Shown here in pieces: positions 5,585-5,630 of a DNA stretch of 5,630 nucleotides (its first letter is position 1; each line of letters begins with the position of its first letter). Origin of the DNA: a bacterium (GTDB lineage: Bacteria; Zhuqueibacterota; Zhuqueibacteria; Thermofontimicrobiales; Thermofontimicrobiaceae); assembly GCA_025453735.1 (NCBI GenBank), contig JALOPY010000199.1, positions 1 through 5,630 on the forward strand, in the 5' to 3' direction. The notes beneath the pieces are model-generated. The model was not told the origin of the DNA. It saw only the letters and a list, made by a program, of their open reading frames with translations, and searched no databases. A program made the translations under genes and the position numbers.

Positions 5585-5630
5585 TTGAACCTCCATCATT
5601 TGTCAATTTAAGTATTTGAATGATCAATTA

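Noticed and set aside
5600..5630. Promoter for the minus-strand operon
   Set aside because: TTGATC (5627-5622) resembles a -35 box, but no -10 box lies at proper spacing; the AT-rich stretch alone is not enough.

Overview
The window looks like a piece of a Gram-negative bacterial chromosome with moderate GC. Three predicted lipoproteins with N-terminal lipobox cysteines, bacterial Shine-Dalgarno (SD) sites and short intergenic hairpins support this. The exact phylum cannot be read from the sequence. The protein styles and scattered palindromic repeats would suit a lineage near the FCB group or Calditrichota/KSB1, but this is only a weak inference.

Plus strand, 1-3153: the 3' end of a HepT-type (DUF86) toxin gene; a DUF1295 integral membrane protein of the steroid 5-alpha-reductase-like fold; a class II CPD photolyase; and a dTDP-4-dehydrorhamnose 3,5-epimerase (rfbC) whose start overlaps the photolyase stop. 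DUF1295 and photolyase genes are also found near each other in light and singlet-oxygen response clusters of other bacteria, so this pair may be a small photo-damage module. rfbC has none of its usual rhamnose partners here and seems to have joined the transcript secondarily.

Minus strand, 5584-3169: three tightly spaced genes read as one likely operon. They encode an SMP-30/gluconolactonase-like beta-propeller lipoprotein, an alpha/beta-hydrolase lipoprotein and an exported SGNH (GDSL) hydrolase. All appear exported, and all are hydrolases or hydrolase-like with their key residues in place, so the operon probably handles ester or lactone substrates in the envelope.

The two strands converge on a strong hairpin at 3134-3168, which probably terminates both.

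The most distinctive non-coding feature is a set of palindromes built on TGGACTCCA/TGGAGTCCA. A decayed and a perfect copy flank the DUF1295 gene, and a third forms both the 3' end of rfbC and the terminator. The 129-nt gap before the photolyase is almost entirely made of consecutive inverted repeats. A different palindrome (GTAGGACA...TGTCCTAC) sits at the esterase stop codon. I see no tRNA, rRNA, CRISPR array or transposase gene, and no convincing new multi-gene system.
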